Assembly: GCF_003586285.1 (NCBI RefSeq)
Contig: NZ_QUBR01000001.1
Coordinates: forward strand, 992,001-1,056,000
Length of the DNA stretch: 64,000 nucleotides
Direction of reading: 5' to 3'
From: Aeromicrobium endophyticum
GTDB lineage: Bacteria > Actinomycetota > Actinomycetes > Propionibacteriales > Nocardioidaceae
Shown: one piece after another, positions 7,991 through 16,558 of the stretch
Position numbering within the stretch: the first letter of the stretch is position 1
Layout of the letters: the number at the start of each line of letters is the position of its first letter
Position numbers and translations under genes: made by a program
The notes under the pieces: model-generated
What the model saw: the letters and a program-made list of their open reading frames with translations, nothing else
What the model was told of the DNA's origin: nothing
Database searches by the model: none

Positions 7991-10270
7991 GTGATCCCTG
8001 ACCTGAGTCGTGCCGCAGCCCACACCCCGGCCTACTCGACGCCCGACCTGACCAACTGCGAGCGCGAGCCGATCCACATCCCGGGCGCCATCCAACCCCA
8101 CGGTCTGCTGCTCGCGCTCGACGCCGAGCACCGGGTCGTGACGGTGTCGCGCAACTGCGCGCAGATGCTGGGTCGTCCCGCGCACGACCTCATCGGCACC
8201 GACGTCGGCGACGCGATGGGGCAGGAGCCCGCGGCGTCCGTCGCCCAGGCCGTGGCCGCCGACGACATGAGCACGCCCATCCGCACCACGATGCCTCCCG
8301 GCCACGGCGACCTGGCCGGCGAGGAGGTCGACATCATCGTGCACCGCTCCGGCGGGCGCATCGTGGTCGAGGTCGAGCCCGTCACCGTGCCGGTGCCGAG
8401 CCAGACCGTGTCGTACCGCTCGGCGCGCGCCGCCGTCACGCGGCTCACGCAGTCGTCGACAACCGCCGAGCTCTGCCAGCAGCTCGCCTCCGAGATCCGG
8501 CACCTGACGGGCTTCGACCGCGTCATGGTCTACCGCTTCGACCCCGAGTGGAACGGCGAGGTCGTGGCCGAGGACCGCCGCGACGACCTCAACCCCTTCC
8601 TCGGCCTGCACTACCCCTCCACCGACATCCCGGCCCAGGCGCGGCGCCTCTACACCGTCAACTGGACCCGGCTGATCGCCGACATCGAGTACGCGCCCGT
8701 GGCGCTCGAGCCGGTCATCGACCCGTCGACGGGGGCTCCGCTCGACCTGTCGCACTCGGTGCTGCGCAGCGTGTCGCCGATCCACATCGAGTACCTGTCA
8801 CACATGGGCGTCTCGGCGTCGATGTCGGTGTCGATGGTCAAGGACGGGCTGCTCTGGGGGCTCGTCGCGTGCCACCACTACTCCGGGCCGTTGCGCGTGC
8901 CGTACGACGCCCGGTCGGCCGCCGAGTTCCTCGGCCAGACCGCGTCGCAGCTGATCGACGACCGCGAGCGTGCCGACACCCACACCGACGAGCTGCGCGC
9001 CAGCGTCACCCTCGCACGCCTCACGGCCGCCCTCGCGGCCGACACCCGCCCGCTCTACGACGCCCTGCTCGACGACCAGCGCCTGCTCGAGCTCGTCGAC
9101 GCGCAGGGCGCGGCCTTGTATGTCGACGGTCGCCTGCTGACGGTCGGCGAGGTGCCGTCGGAGGCCGATCTGCACCTCATCGCGCGCCAGCTCGACGGGC
9201 CCGCCGGACAGCCGACGGCGTCCGACCACCTGAGCGTGCTGGCGCCCGAGCTGGAGCACATCGCCGACGTCGCCGCCGGTGCCCTGCACGTGGGCAACGG
9301 TCCCGACCGCTGGCTCATGTGGCTGCGCCCCGAGATCGAGCGCACCGTCGACTGGGGCGGCGATCCCACCAACAAGGCCCTCGCGCTCGCCGAGAACCCC
9401 AACGTCCGGCTGAGCCCCCGCAAGTCGTTCGCGAAGTGGCGCCAGGTCGTGCGCGGACGCAGCGCGCCCTGGCTCGCGTGGCAGGTCGCCGCGGCCCAGA
9501 GCCTGCGCGAGCACCTGTCGAGCGAGCTGCTGCGCCGCAGCCAGGAGCACACCGCGATCGCCGAGTCGCTGCAGCGCACCGTGGTGCTCGAGGAGGCGCC
9601 GACGGTCGAGGGGCACGACGTCCTCGCCCGCTACCGTCCGGCCAAGGGCAGCCAGCTCGGCGGCGACTGGTGGGACGCCTTCCACCTGCCCGACGGGCGC
9701 TTCGTCGTCAGCGTCGGCGACGTCGCCGGGCACGGCGTCACGGCCGCGACGGCGATGGCGCAGGCGCGCACGGCGCTGCGTGCCTACATGTTCGACGGCC
9801 ACTCCCCCGCCGCGTGCCTCGACCGTCTCGACGTGCTGGTGCAGTCGCTGCTGCCGGGCCAGACCGCGACGGCCGTGGTGGTGGCGCTCGATCCCCGCAC
9901 CGGCGAGGTCGAGCTCGCCAACGCTGGCCACCCGCCCCTGCTGCTGCTGTCGGGCGACGAGGTGAGGGTGATGCCGCACGCGGGTCGTCCCCTGCTGGGC
10001 GTGGCGCACGGCGAGGCACGCACCGACCGCCTGACGCTGGCCGACGGCGACATCCTGCTGGCCTACACCGACGGCCTGGTCGAGCGCCGCGGCGTCGAGA
10101 TCGACGTCTCGATCGACAGCCTCGCGGCCGCGGCCGCGCACTCCGACCACACCGACACCTTGGACGCCTGGATCGACGACCTGCTGACGGCCGTCCCGGG
10201 CACGCTCGACGACGACCTGACGGTGGTCGCCCTGCGCCGCTGCACCGACCTCACGGGAGAGCCTGCATGA
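7991..10270 (+). CDS. Bacteriophytochrome with SpoIIE/PP2C phosphatase output
   Basis: A 759-residue red/far-red light sensor. PAS-like domain (about 20-130) with the bilin-attachment Cys23 in LTNCEREPIHIPG, as in Deinococcus-type bacteriophytochromes; GAF domain (about 150-310) with the STDIPAQARRLY motif and the bilin-contacting histidine in SPIHIEYLSHMG; PHY domain (about 320-510). The usual histidine kinase is replaced by a PP2C/SpoIIE phosphatase (about 555-750) with its metal-binding acidic motifs intact: GGDWWD, VGDVAGHG and YTDGLVE. It probably dephosphorylates the STAS protein encoded next in an ATGA overlap, feeding a partner-switching sigma pathway. The GTG at 7991 is the only start close to the PAS domain. 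Confidence 0.92.
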   Translation: MIPDLSRAAAHTPAYSTPDLTNCEREPIHIPGAIQPHGLLLALDAEHRVVTVSRNCAQMLGRPAHDLIGTDVGDAMGQEPAASVAQAVAADDMSTPIRTTMPPGHGDLAGEEVDIIVHRSGGRIVVEVEPVTVPVPSQTVSYRSARAAVTRLTQSSTTAELCQQLASEIRHLTGFDRVMVYRFDPEWNGEVVAEDRRDDLNPFLGLHYPSTDIPAQARRLYTVNWTRLIADIEYAPVALEPVIDPSTGAPLDLSHSVLRSVSPIHIEYLSHMGVSASMSVSMVKDGLLWGLVACHHYSGPLRVPYDARSAAEFLGQTASQLIDDRERADTHTDELRASVTLARLTAALAADTRPLYDALLDDQRLLELVDAQGAALYVDGRLLTVGEVPSEADLHLIARQLDGPAGQPTASDHLSVLAPELEHIADVAAGALHVGNGPDRWLMWLRPEIERTVDWGGDPTNKALALAENPNVRLSPRKSFAKWRQVVRGRSAPWLAWQVAAAQSLREHLSSELLRRSQEHTAIAESLQRTVVLEEAPTVEGHDVLARYRPAKGSQLGGDWWDAFHLPDGRFVVSVGDVAGHGVTAATAMAQARTALRAYMFDGHSPAACLDRLDVLVQSLLPGQTATAVVVALDPRTGEVELANAGHPPLLLLSGDEVRVMPHAGRPLLGVAHGEARTDRLTLADGDILLAYTDGLVERRGVEIDVSIDSLAAAAAHSDHTDTLDAWIDDLLTAVPGTLDDDLTVVALRRCTDLTGEPA

Positions 10271-10599
10271 GCCTGACCATCGCCGATCGCGTGCGCGGCG
10301 AGTTCGACGTGATCGAGCTCGCCGGCGACATCGACGTCGAGACCGCACGCACCCTGCGCGCCCACATCGTCGAGCGCTTCAGCGACTCCAACGCCCGGGT
10401 CGTGGTCGACCTGACCGGCGTCGACTTCATGGACTCGTCGGGCCTGGGCGCGCTGGTCAGCGGGTGGCAGCTGACGCGCGACGACGGCACGTTCCGCATC
10501 GCGGGCGCCAACTCGATCGTCCGTCGCGTGCTGTCGGTCACCGGCATGGAAGACGTCTTCGCGCTCTACGAGAGCGTCGACGACGCCACCAGCGACTGA
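10267..10599 (+). CDS. STAS-domain anti-sigma factor antagonist
   Basis: A 110-residue SpoIIAA/RsbV-type protein. The core motif VDFMDSSGLGALV contains the serine (residue 57 or 58) that anti-sigma kinases phosphorylate; unphosphorylated protein sequesters the anti-sigma factor and frees sigma. Its ATG overlaps the stop of the phytochrome-phosphatase gene, so the two are translationally coupled and expected to work as enzyme and substrate. The SigB/SigF-type sigma gene at 4906-5682 is a natural final target, although no anti-sigma kinase is found in the window. Confidence 0.92.
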   Translation: MSLTIADRVRGEFDVIELAGDIDVETARTLRAHIVERFSDSNARVVVDLTGVDFMDSSGLGALVSGWQLTRDDGTFRIAGANSIVRRVLSVTGMEDVFALYESVDDATSD

Positions 10600-10625
10600 C
10601 CCCGCGCCACGGCCGGTCGCGTCGG

Positions 10626-11396
10626 CTAGGCGCCGGTCGGATGGATCGCGAACACGCGGGCCGGGAACCCCGACCCCCCGAGCGGCTTGGGCCACGACGC
10701 GACCAGCAGCGCACCCGCCTCGGGCACCTCGTCGAGACGAGCCATCAGCTCGACCTGCCAGCGGTCGTGCTGCAGCCAGAGCAGCTCGAGGCCGTAGTCG
10801 CCGGCCGACGTCGAGCGTCCCGCGTCGGTGTCGGTCTGCTCGTGCCCGACGGCCGTGACCCCGGCGTCGACCAGCCGCTCGATCACCTCGCGCGACCAGC
10901 CCGGCGCGTGGCTGACGCCGTCGGCGTCGCGGTTCTCCATCGCCGCGGCGTCGGGCCACCGCTTCCACCAGTCGGTGCGCAGCGCCACGAACGATCCCGC
11001 GGGGATCGCACCGTTGCGCTCCTCCCAGGCCGTGACGTCGTCGAGCGTCGGGACGGCGTCGGGGTCGCCCGCGACCCGGTGCGAGATGTCGAGCACCACC
11101 AGCGGCAGGATCATCTGCTCGATCGGCACGGCGTCGAGCGTCCGGGCACCCTCGACGAAGTGCGACGGCGGGTCGACGTGCGTGCCCCACTGCCCCACGA
11201 TCGTGTGACGGTGCACCGTGAAGCCGTCCTTCGAGACGTCGAAGACCTGGGTGCGCTCCTCGTCCGGGAACGCGGGGAAGTGCGGCTGGCCCGGGTGGAA
11301 GGCGTGCGTCAGGTCGGTCCAGACGTGACCCTCGAGCAGCTGGCGCTGCAGCGCCCAGAGCGGGTGACGGTCGGCGTCTTCAGATGATGCGGCCAT
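10626..11396 (-). CDS. Cyclase-family metal-dependent hydrolase (kynurenine formamidase-like)
   Basis: A 256-residue member of the cyclase family (Pfam Cyclase). These are manganese or zinc hydrolases such as KynB and other amidases. The metal-binding HxGTHxDxPxH pattern appears as GQWGTHVDPPSHF at about residues 68-80, with further family motifs RTDWWKRW and AVGHEQTDTDAG. The ATG follows GGGAG. No tryptophan catabolic genes are adjacent, so the substrate is open. It converges on the STAS gene and is divergent from the Nudix gene. Confidence 0.8.
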   Translation of the reverse strand: MAASSEDADRHPLWALQRQLLEGHVWTDLTHAFHPGQPHFPAFPDEERTQVFDVSKDGFTVHRHTIVGQWGTHVDPPSHFVEGARTLDAVPIEQMILPLVVLDISHRVAGDPDAVPTLDDVTAWEERNGAIPAGSFVALRTDWWKRWPDAAAMENRDADGVSHAPGWSREVIERLVDAGVTAVGHEQTDTDAGRSTSAGDYGLELLWLQHDRWQVELMARLDEVPEAGALLVASWPKPLGGSGFPARVFAIHPTGA

Positions 11397-11481
11397 GGTG
11401 TGCTCCCATCGGTCGGGCCTCCACACTCGCACGGCCGGAGCGGCCTCGCCCTCCGGTGCACTCACCTGGCAGGCTGGTCGC

Positions 11482-12135
11482 ATGACTGCTGGCGTCGACG
11501 TCCCTGACCGCCGCGGCCGCACCGGCCTGCACCTGACGGGGCTCGGTCTCGACCGCAACCCCGACGTCGTCGTCAAGGACGTCGAGCTGCTGGCCAGCGA
11601 CTGGTACGTCGTCCGCGCGACGACGCTCGACATCCGTGGCTCCGACGGCACCTGGCGCACCGAGCGTCGTGAGACCTACGACCGCGGCAACGGCGCGACG
11701 ATCCTGCTGCACGACGTCTCGCGGCGCACCGTGCTGCTGACCCGCCAGTTCCGCTACCCCGTCTACGTCAACGGCCACCCCGACGGCATGCTCCTCGAGA
11801 CGCCCGCCGGGCTGCTCGACGAGGACGATCCCGAGACCGCGATCCGGCGCGAGGCCGCCGAGGAGACCGGCGTGGCCGTCGGCGACGTCGAGCACGTCTT
11901 CGACGTGTTCATGAGCCCCGGGTCGGTGACCGAGAAGATCCACTTCTACGCCGCGCCCTACCGGCGCGACGACGTCGACGGGACGCACCACGGCGTCGAG
12001 GCCGAGGGCGAGGACATCGAGCTGGTCGAGCTGACGGTCGACGAGGCGCTGGCCGGCATCGGCTCCACCGTCGTCGACGCCAAGACCATCATGCTGCTGC
12101 AGTGGGCCGTCCTGACGGGCCCCTTCAGCCGCTGA
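11482..12135 (+). CDS. Nudix hydrolase, GDP-mannose/ADP-ribose pyrophosphatase type
   Basis: A 217-residue Nudix protein. The Nudix box is clear: GLLDEDDPETAIRREAAEET (about residues 113-132), where the REXXEE glutamates bind magnesium. The DRGNGATILLHDVSRRTVLLTRQFRYP segment and the overall length match the NudK/ADP-ribose pyrophosphatase group, which cleaves nucleoside diphosphate sugars. The ATG at 11482 was chosen over the one at 11395 because the longer form runs through the divergent promoter region. No operon partners. Confidence 0.85.
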   Translation: MTAGVDVPDRRGRTGLHLTGLGLDRNPDVVVKDVELLASDWYVVRATTLDIRGSDGTWRTERRETYDRGNGATILLHDVSRRTVLLTRQFRYPVYVNGHPDGMLLETPAGLLDEDDPETAIRREAAEETGVAVGDVEHVFDVFMSPGSVTEKIHFYAAPYRRDDVDGTHHGVEAEGEDIELVELTVDEALAGIGSTVVDAKTIMLLQWAVLTGPFSR

Positions 12136-12145
12136 CCCAGACGCC

Positions 12146-12165
12146 CCTGGGCTCGCGGGCCCAGG
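12146..12165. terminator. Convergent terminator-like hairpin
   Basis: CCTGGGC and GCCCAGG are separated by a 6-base loop between the convergent Nudix and HMG-CoA lyase genes. There is no clear U tract, so termination is inferred from position. Confidence 0.45.
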
Positions 12166-12175
12166 ATCCCGCCGG

Positions 12176-13114
12176 TCATCCGAGCGCCGCAGCCACGCGG
12201 GACTGCGTGGGCTTCCCGAGCAAGGACGTCATCCGAGCACCTGCCGCCACGACCTGAGCCAGATCGACTCCTGTCTCGATCCCGAGGCCCGTGAGCATCC
12301 ACAGCAGGTCCTCGGTCGCGAGATTGCCGGTGGCCGTCCCCGCGAATGGGCACCCGCCGATGCCGCCGGCCGAGGCGTCGAAGCACCTGACGCCGGCCTG
12401 GAGCCCGGCGTGGACGTTGGCCAGCGCCTGGCCGTAGGTGTCATGGAAGTGGAGTGCCACGCTGTCGACCGGGACGTCATGGGCACGGTGCACGTCGACC
12501 AGGTGCCGCACGTGACCTGCTGTGCCGACGCCGATCGTGTCGCCGAGCGACACCTCGTAGGCACCGGCGTCGATCAGCGATCGCGACACCTCGGCGACGG
12601 CCTGGGGAGCAACGCGTCCCTCCCACGGATCGCCGAAGCACATCGAGACGTATCCGCGCACCGTGAGGCCTGCATCCAGCGCCGAGGCCGCGACGGACTG
12701 CGCCGCCTCGAGAGCCTGCCCGCGGGTCATGTTGAGATTGCGCTGCGCGAAGGTCTCGGTGGCACTGACGAACACCGCCACCGCCGTGGCACCGGCTTCG
12801 AGCGCCCGCTCCAGGCCACGCTGGTTGGGCACCAGGACCGGGTACGGCGCGAGGTCGTCGCCGAGACCGGCGAGGACCTCGGCCGCGTCGGCGAGCTGAG
12901 GCACCCACCGTGGCGAGACGAAGCTCGTGGCCTCGACGGTCCGGAGACCCGCGTCCCGGAGGGCCAGGAGGAAGCGGATCTTCTCCTCGGTCGCGACGAT
13001 GCCAATCTCGGCCTGCAGGCCGTCGCGGGCACCCACCTCGTACACCGAGACGCTGGTCGGTAGGCCGGCCTCCGGATGTGTCGCCGGGAGGACAGGCCAC
13101 GCCGTGACGCTCAT
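12176..13114 (-). CDS. Hydroxymethylglutaryl-CoA lyase-like enzyme
   Basis: A 312-residue TIM-barrel lyase of the HMGL-like (DRE-TIM) family. HMG-CoA lyase splits 3-hydroxy-3-methylglutaryl-CoA into acetyl-CoA and acetoacetate. Visible motifs: EVGARDGLQAE near the N-terminus, ATSFVSPRWVPQLAD, LHFHDTYGQALANV with metal-binding histidines, and the C-terminal GGIGGCPFAGTATGNLATED loop carrying the catalytic cysteine. These favour a true HMG-CoA lyase over isopropylmalate or citramalate synthases. The ATG overlaps the stop of the TctA-like gene. It is the last gene of the ten-gene operon, consistent with a final cleavage step. Relatives acting on other 3-hydroxy-3-methylacyl-CoAs cannot be excluded. 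Confidence 0.88.
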   Translation of the reverse strand: MSVTAWPVLPATHPEAGLPTSVSVYEVGARDGLQAEIGIVATEEKIRFLLALRDAGLRTVEATSFVSPRWVPQLADAAEVLAGLGDDLAPYPVLVPNQRGLERALEAGATAVAVFVSATETFAQRNLNMTRGQALEAAQSVAASALDAGLTVRGYVSMCFGDPWEGRVAPQAVAEVSRSLIDAGAYEVSLGDTIGVGTAGHVRHLVDVHRAHDVPVDSVALHFHDTYGQALANVHAGLQAGVRCFDASAGGIGGCPFAGTATGNLATEDLLWMLTGLGIETGVDLAQVVAAGARMTSLLGKPTQSRVAAALG

Positions 13115-14493
13115 CCCAGCAGCACCGGGACGGACAGCACGGACACGTAGTACGCCATGCACTGGACGCCGACGTGCATGCCGATCGTCTTGTTGAGTAT
13201 GCCGCCGACCAGGCCGACGGTCACCATCACGATGACGCCGTAGAGGCCGCCCTCGTACATGGCGACGACGAGCACCAGCCCGGCGAAGGCTCCGATGACT
13301 GCCTCGTGGCTCAGCCGCCGGGCGACGAACATCGCCGCTCGGCGGGCGTAACGGACCGTCAGCGGGTAGGCGATCAACCCGGCCAGGCTCACGCCGATCA
13401 GGCTGAAGACCAGGAACTGCGGAGCCGACAGCATGGTGTGGAGGTTCTCGAGCTCCACACCGTCCCCGCCGACCGTGAACACCGGCGGCGCGTTGAACAG
13501 CGGAGCCGCGGCCCCGGCGGCGATCGGGCTGAGAGGGAGTCCTACGGCCACCAAGGGGATCAACGTCTCAGCGAGATACGTCGAGTCCGTGACACCGTTG
13601 CGGACCGAGATCACCCGAGTGAGCCGCTGATAGGCGTGCTTCACCCGCGAGCCGACGACGTCGCCCACGAGGATCGCCATCGCCAAGGGGCTCACGACGA
13701 AGGTGAGGCTCGTCGCGGCGGCGGCGATCGAGGTGTCGCGAATCTCCCGGCCGTTCAGCACCGTGAGTGGGTTCTGCATCCGACGACGACCCGACTCAGG
13801 TGCCTCCGGTGCCAGCCAGAACGTCGGGCGCTTGTCTCGGACGAGCGACTGACGAAGCAGCGGGGACGACAGCCCGACCAGGTCGACGATCATCGGCCCG
13901 ATCGCCAGACCCACGAAGAAGCTGATCGCGAGGGTCTTGCCCGTCTCGGCTGAGACGTAGGAGTTGAGCCCCGTGATCATCGCGGTGAGCGGGACCAGTG
14001 CCAGCACCGAGGCCCAGCGGCCCCGCGAGAGGTACGCGATGGCGATCGCGATGATCGGAAACAGGTACGGCACGACCTCTCGGAGGTTGTCGGCGACGTT
14101 GGCGAGCACGCTGGCGGCAAGGACCGAGACGGGTACCGCGATCAAGGCCGCGATCAGCGCCGCCGAGATCATCTTGCGCAGCGCGATGTGGGGGACGCCC
14201 AGACGTCGCAGGTAGTTGGCCTCCTCCATGACCGCGATCGCCATGGTGTCGCCGGGTATGCCGAGCAACGTCGTAGGCACCGCGTGGGTCATGTGCTTCG
14301 CCGCAGCGCCCGCGATGAAGAAGGTCAGCACACCTGCGGGGGGGACGCCCAGAAGCACGACCGCCAGGGTCAACGGGGCAAGCGTCGCCGTCTCGTCCGT
14401 ACCTGACACGAGACCGAGCAGCGAGAAGATGACGGCTCCCGCGAGACCTGCCAGCAGGGCGGCGGTCAGGCCGTCGAGCACCTCGACACTCAT
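13111..14493 (-). CDS. TctA-family (tripartite tricarboxylate-type) transporter permease
   Basis: A 460-residue integral membrane protein with about 11-12 hydrophobic helices. The segment VPTTLLGIPGDTMAIAVMEE, the paired LGVPHIALRK loop and the later VGLPLSPIAAGAAAPLF segment resemble the duplicated GxPG loops of TctA-like large permeases for carboxylates. Its start overlaps the stop of the small two-helix protein, and its stop overlaps the lyase start. No TctC-type solute-binding protein is encoded here, so this is either an incomplete tripartite system or a divergent permease working alone. It may import or export a carboxylate intermediate of the pathway. Confidence 0.7.
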   Translation of the reverse strand: MSVEVLDGLTAALLAGLAGAVIFSLLGLVSGTDETATLAPLTLAVVLLGVPPAGVLTFFIAGAAAKHMTHAVPTTLLGIPGDTMAIAVMEEANYLRRLGVPHIALRKMISAALIAALIAVPVSVLAASVLANVADNLREVVPYLFPIIAIAIAYLSRGRWASVLALVPLTAMITGLNSYVSAETGKTLAISFFVGLAIGPMIVDLVGLSSPLLRQSLVRDKRPTFWLAPEAPESGRRRMQNPLTVLNGREIRDTSIAAAATSLTFVVSPLAMAILVGDVVGSRVKHAYQRLTRVISVRNGVTDSTYLAETLIPLVAVGLPLSPIAAGAAAPLFNAPPVFTVGGDGVELENLHTMLSAPQFLVFSLIGVSLAGLIAYPLTVRYARRAAMFVARRLSHEAVIGAFAGLVLVVAMYEGGLYGVIVMVTVGLVGGILNKTIGMHVGVQCMAYYVSVLSVPVLLG

Positions 14494-15008
14494 GGGATGC
14501 CTCCAGGCGTCACATGACCGGTGGCGGTCTGTGCCTGCAGCGCCATCCGGCGCTCGGCCTCCGCGAAGACGTCGTACAACCCGAGGCGTCGCATGTCTTC
14601 CTGCTCCCCTTCGCTCAAGGAGTCGAGAGTGCCGAGTCCTTGCGGCAGCTGGGCGAGCTCCATCGCCGCAGCGATCTGCTCCTCCGGGTCGAGCTGGCGC
14701 TCGGTGACGATGCGCTTCGGCTCGAAGAGCCGCGCCGAGACCAGCGCCGACACCAGGCAGGCCGCGAGGCCTGTCAGCATCGAGTAGGTGCGCGCCAGGT
14801 CCTGGTTGTCCATCGTGGTCGTCAGCACCTCTCGGGCACCGAGAAAGGACGGTACGGCGAGCAGCACGCCGAGCGCGACGGCGATCTTCACGTGGCGTTC
14901 GTCCACGGTGTCGCCCCACACCTCGACGAGGTGGGAGTCGTCGAGCGACCCTCCGGCGGGGCTCTCCACGGTGACGCCGCGACCTCGGTCGGCCGAGAAT
15001 CCGCTCAT
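14490..15008 (-). CDS. Small two-helix membrane protein, putative TctA partner
   Basis: A 172-residue protein with two hydrophobic segments (about residues 41-58 and 75-92) flanked by hydrophilic ends; the C-terminal 75 residues are acidic and glutamine-rich. TctB-like small subunits of tripartite transporters are similar in size but usually have four helices. The only direct support for such a role is its position, overlapping both the aldehyde dehydrogenase and the TctA-like gene by 4 bases. No family is recognised with confidence. Confidence 0.6.
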   Translation of the reverse strand: MSGFSADRGRGVTVESPAGGSLDDSHLVEVWGDTVDERHVKIAVALGVLLAVPSFLGAREVLTTTMDNQDLARTYSMLTGLAACLVSALVSARLFEPKRIVTERQLDPEEQIAAAMELAQLPQGLGTLDSLSEGEQEDMRRLGLYDVFAEAERRMALQAQTATGHVTPGGIP

Positions 15009-16504
15009 GCGCCGGCGATGTCGACGAAGAGCGTCCGCATGCGCGAGTATTCGCGCAGGGCCTCGACGCCCTTCTCCCGGCCGTATCCGCTGTCACGCGT
15101 CCCCCCGAACGGCAGCTCCACGCCACCACCCGGCGCGTAGCCGTTGACATAGGCCTGGCCTACGTCGAGGCCGCGAGCCGTGCGCAGGGCACGGTCGATG
15201 TCCTGGCACCACACGGCCCCGGTCAGGCCGTAACGGCTGTTGTGAGCTGCGGCGATCGCCTCGTCGTCCGATGCCACCATGGTCACCGCGAGCAGCGGTC
15301 CGAAGACCTCCTCCGCGAACAGCTCGGTGTCCTGCGACACCTGGTCGAACAGGACGGGCGGGACGAAGAATCCCGTGAGGCCCTCGACGGCGGGAGCCCG
15401 ACCCGCGACGACGGCACCTTCGGACTCGGCTCGCTCCAGGAATCCCTGCACGCGCCTGGCCTGCTGCTCCGACACGACCGGGCCGACGGTGGGATCAGTC
15501 AGGCCGAGGCCGAGAGTGGCCGCCTCGAAGTGAGGTGCGAGCGCCGCGACGAGCTCCCGGTGCAGCGACTCGTGAACGATCACACGCGTCCCGGCGGTGC
15601 ACGTCTGACCGGCGTGCAGCAGCAGGGCGCGGGCGATGACTGGCGCCGCCCTGCTCACGTCGGCTCCCTCGAGCACGACGTGCGCCGACTTGCCGCCCAG
15701 CTCGAGCAGCGTAGGACGACCACGGCCAGCGGTGGCCGCGGCGACGAGCCGACCCGTCGCAACGGACCCGGTGAACGACACGTGGTCGACGTCGGGGTGG
15801 GCGGTCAGCGCAGAACCGGCATCGGCGCCTCCGGGCAGCACGTTCAGCACGCCGGCCGGGAAACCGACCTCCCTGGCAAGACGTGCATACGCCAAGGCCA
15901 CCATCGGAGCCTCGTCCGCGGGCTTGACGACTGTTGCGTTGCCGGCTGCCAGGGCGGCACCCACCGATCTGGCCGTGATCTGCGCGGGATAGTTCCAGGG
16001 CACGATGTGGCCCGTGACTCCATGGGGCTGATGATCGACGACAGCGAGCGAACCGGGGCCCAGCGGGATGGAGTCGCCGAGCAATCCCTCGACGACGGAG
16101 CCGTAGAAGTCGAAGTAGCGAGCGGCTGCGGTGATGTCCGCCCGTCCCTGCGTCAGTGGCTTGCCGGTGTCGCGGGTCTCGAGACGCGCGAGGACGTCAG
16201 CGTCACGACGGACCACATCGGCCAGCCTGCGCAGCAACGTGCCGCGCTGGCTGGGCGCCAGTGCCGCCCACCCGGGGGCAGCCCCACGAGCCGCGACCAC
16301 GGCATCGTCGATCTCATCAGGTGTCGCGGACGCGACCGTCGCCAGCGTTCCTGCGGTAGCGGGGTCGACGTTCTTGACCCACGTCGTGGGTTCGCGGAGC
16401 TCTCCGCCGACGTCGAGCGGGAACGTCCCGGGGAGCGCGGTGCCGTGGTCATCGAGTCCTCCACGCAGCTCGTGGAGATTGGCGGGCGAGGTGTCGGTCG
16501 ACAT
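15005..16504 (-). CDS. NAD(P)-dependent aldehyde dehydrogenase
   Basis: A 499-residue aldehyde dehydrogenase. The cofactor and catalytic motifs are complete: HIVPWNYPAQI, SFTGSVATGR, the general base glutamate in LLELGGKSAHVV and the nucleophilic cysteine in HAGQTCTAGTR. The C-terminal ELPFGGTRDSGYGREKGVEAL is typical of betaine-aldehyde/gamma-aminobutyraldehyde-like members. In this operon it would oxidise the aldehyde made by the adjacent alcohol dehydrogenase to a carboxylate. The true substrate is not readable from sequence. Confidence 0.9.
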   Translation of the reverse strand: MSTDTSPANLHELRGGLDDHGTALPGTFPLDVGGELREPTTWVKNVDPATAGTLATVASATPDEIDDAVVAARGAAPGWAALAPSQRGTLLRRLADVVRRDADVLARLETRDTGKPLTQGRADITAAARYFDFYGSVVEGLLGDSIPLGPGSLAVVDHQPHGVTGHIVPWNYPAQITARSVGAALAAGNATVVKPADEAPMVALAYARLAREVGFPAGVLNVLPGGADAGSALTAHPDVDHVSFTGSVATGRLVAAATAGRGRPTLLELGGKSAHVVLEGADVSRAAPVIARALLLHAGQTCTAGTRVIVHESLHRELVAALAPHFEAATLGLGLTDPTVGPVVSEQQARRVQGFLERAESEGAVVAGRAPAVEGLTGFFVPPVLFDQVSQDTELFAEEVFGPLLAVTMVASDDEAIAAAHNSRYGLTGAVWCQDIDRALRTARGLDVGQAYVNGYAPGGGVELPFGGTRDSGYGREKGVEALREYSRMRTLFVDIAGA

Positions 16505-16558
16505 GCTGGTCCTTCCGTGGCGGCCTGAGGGCCGGGATGCTGATGGGCTAGAGGGGGT

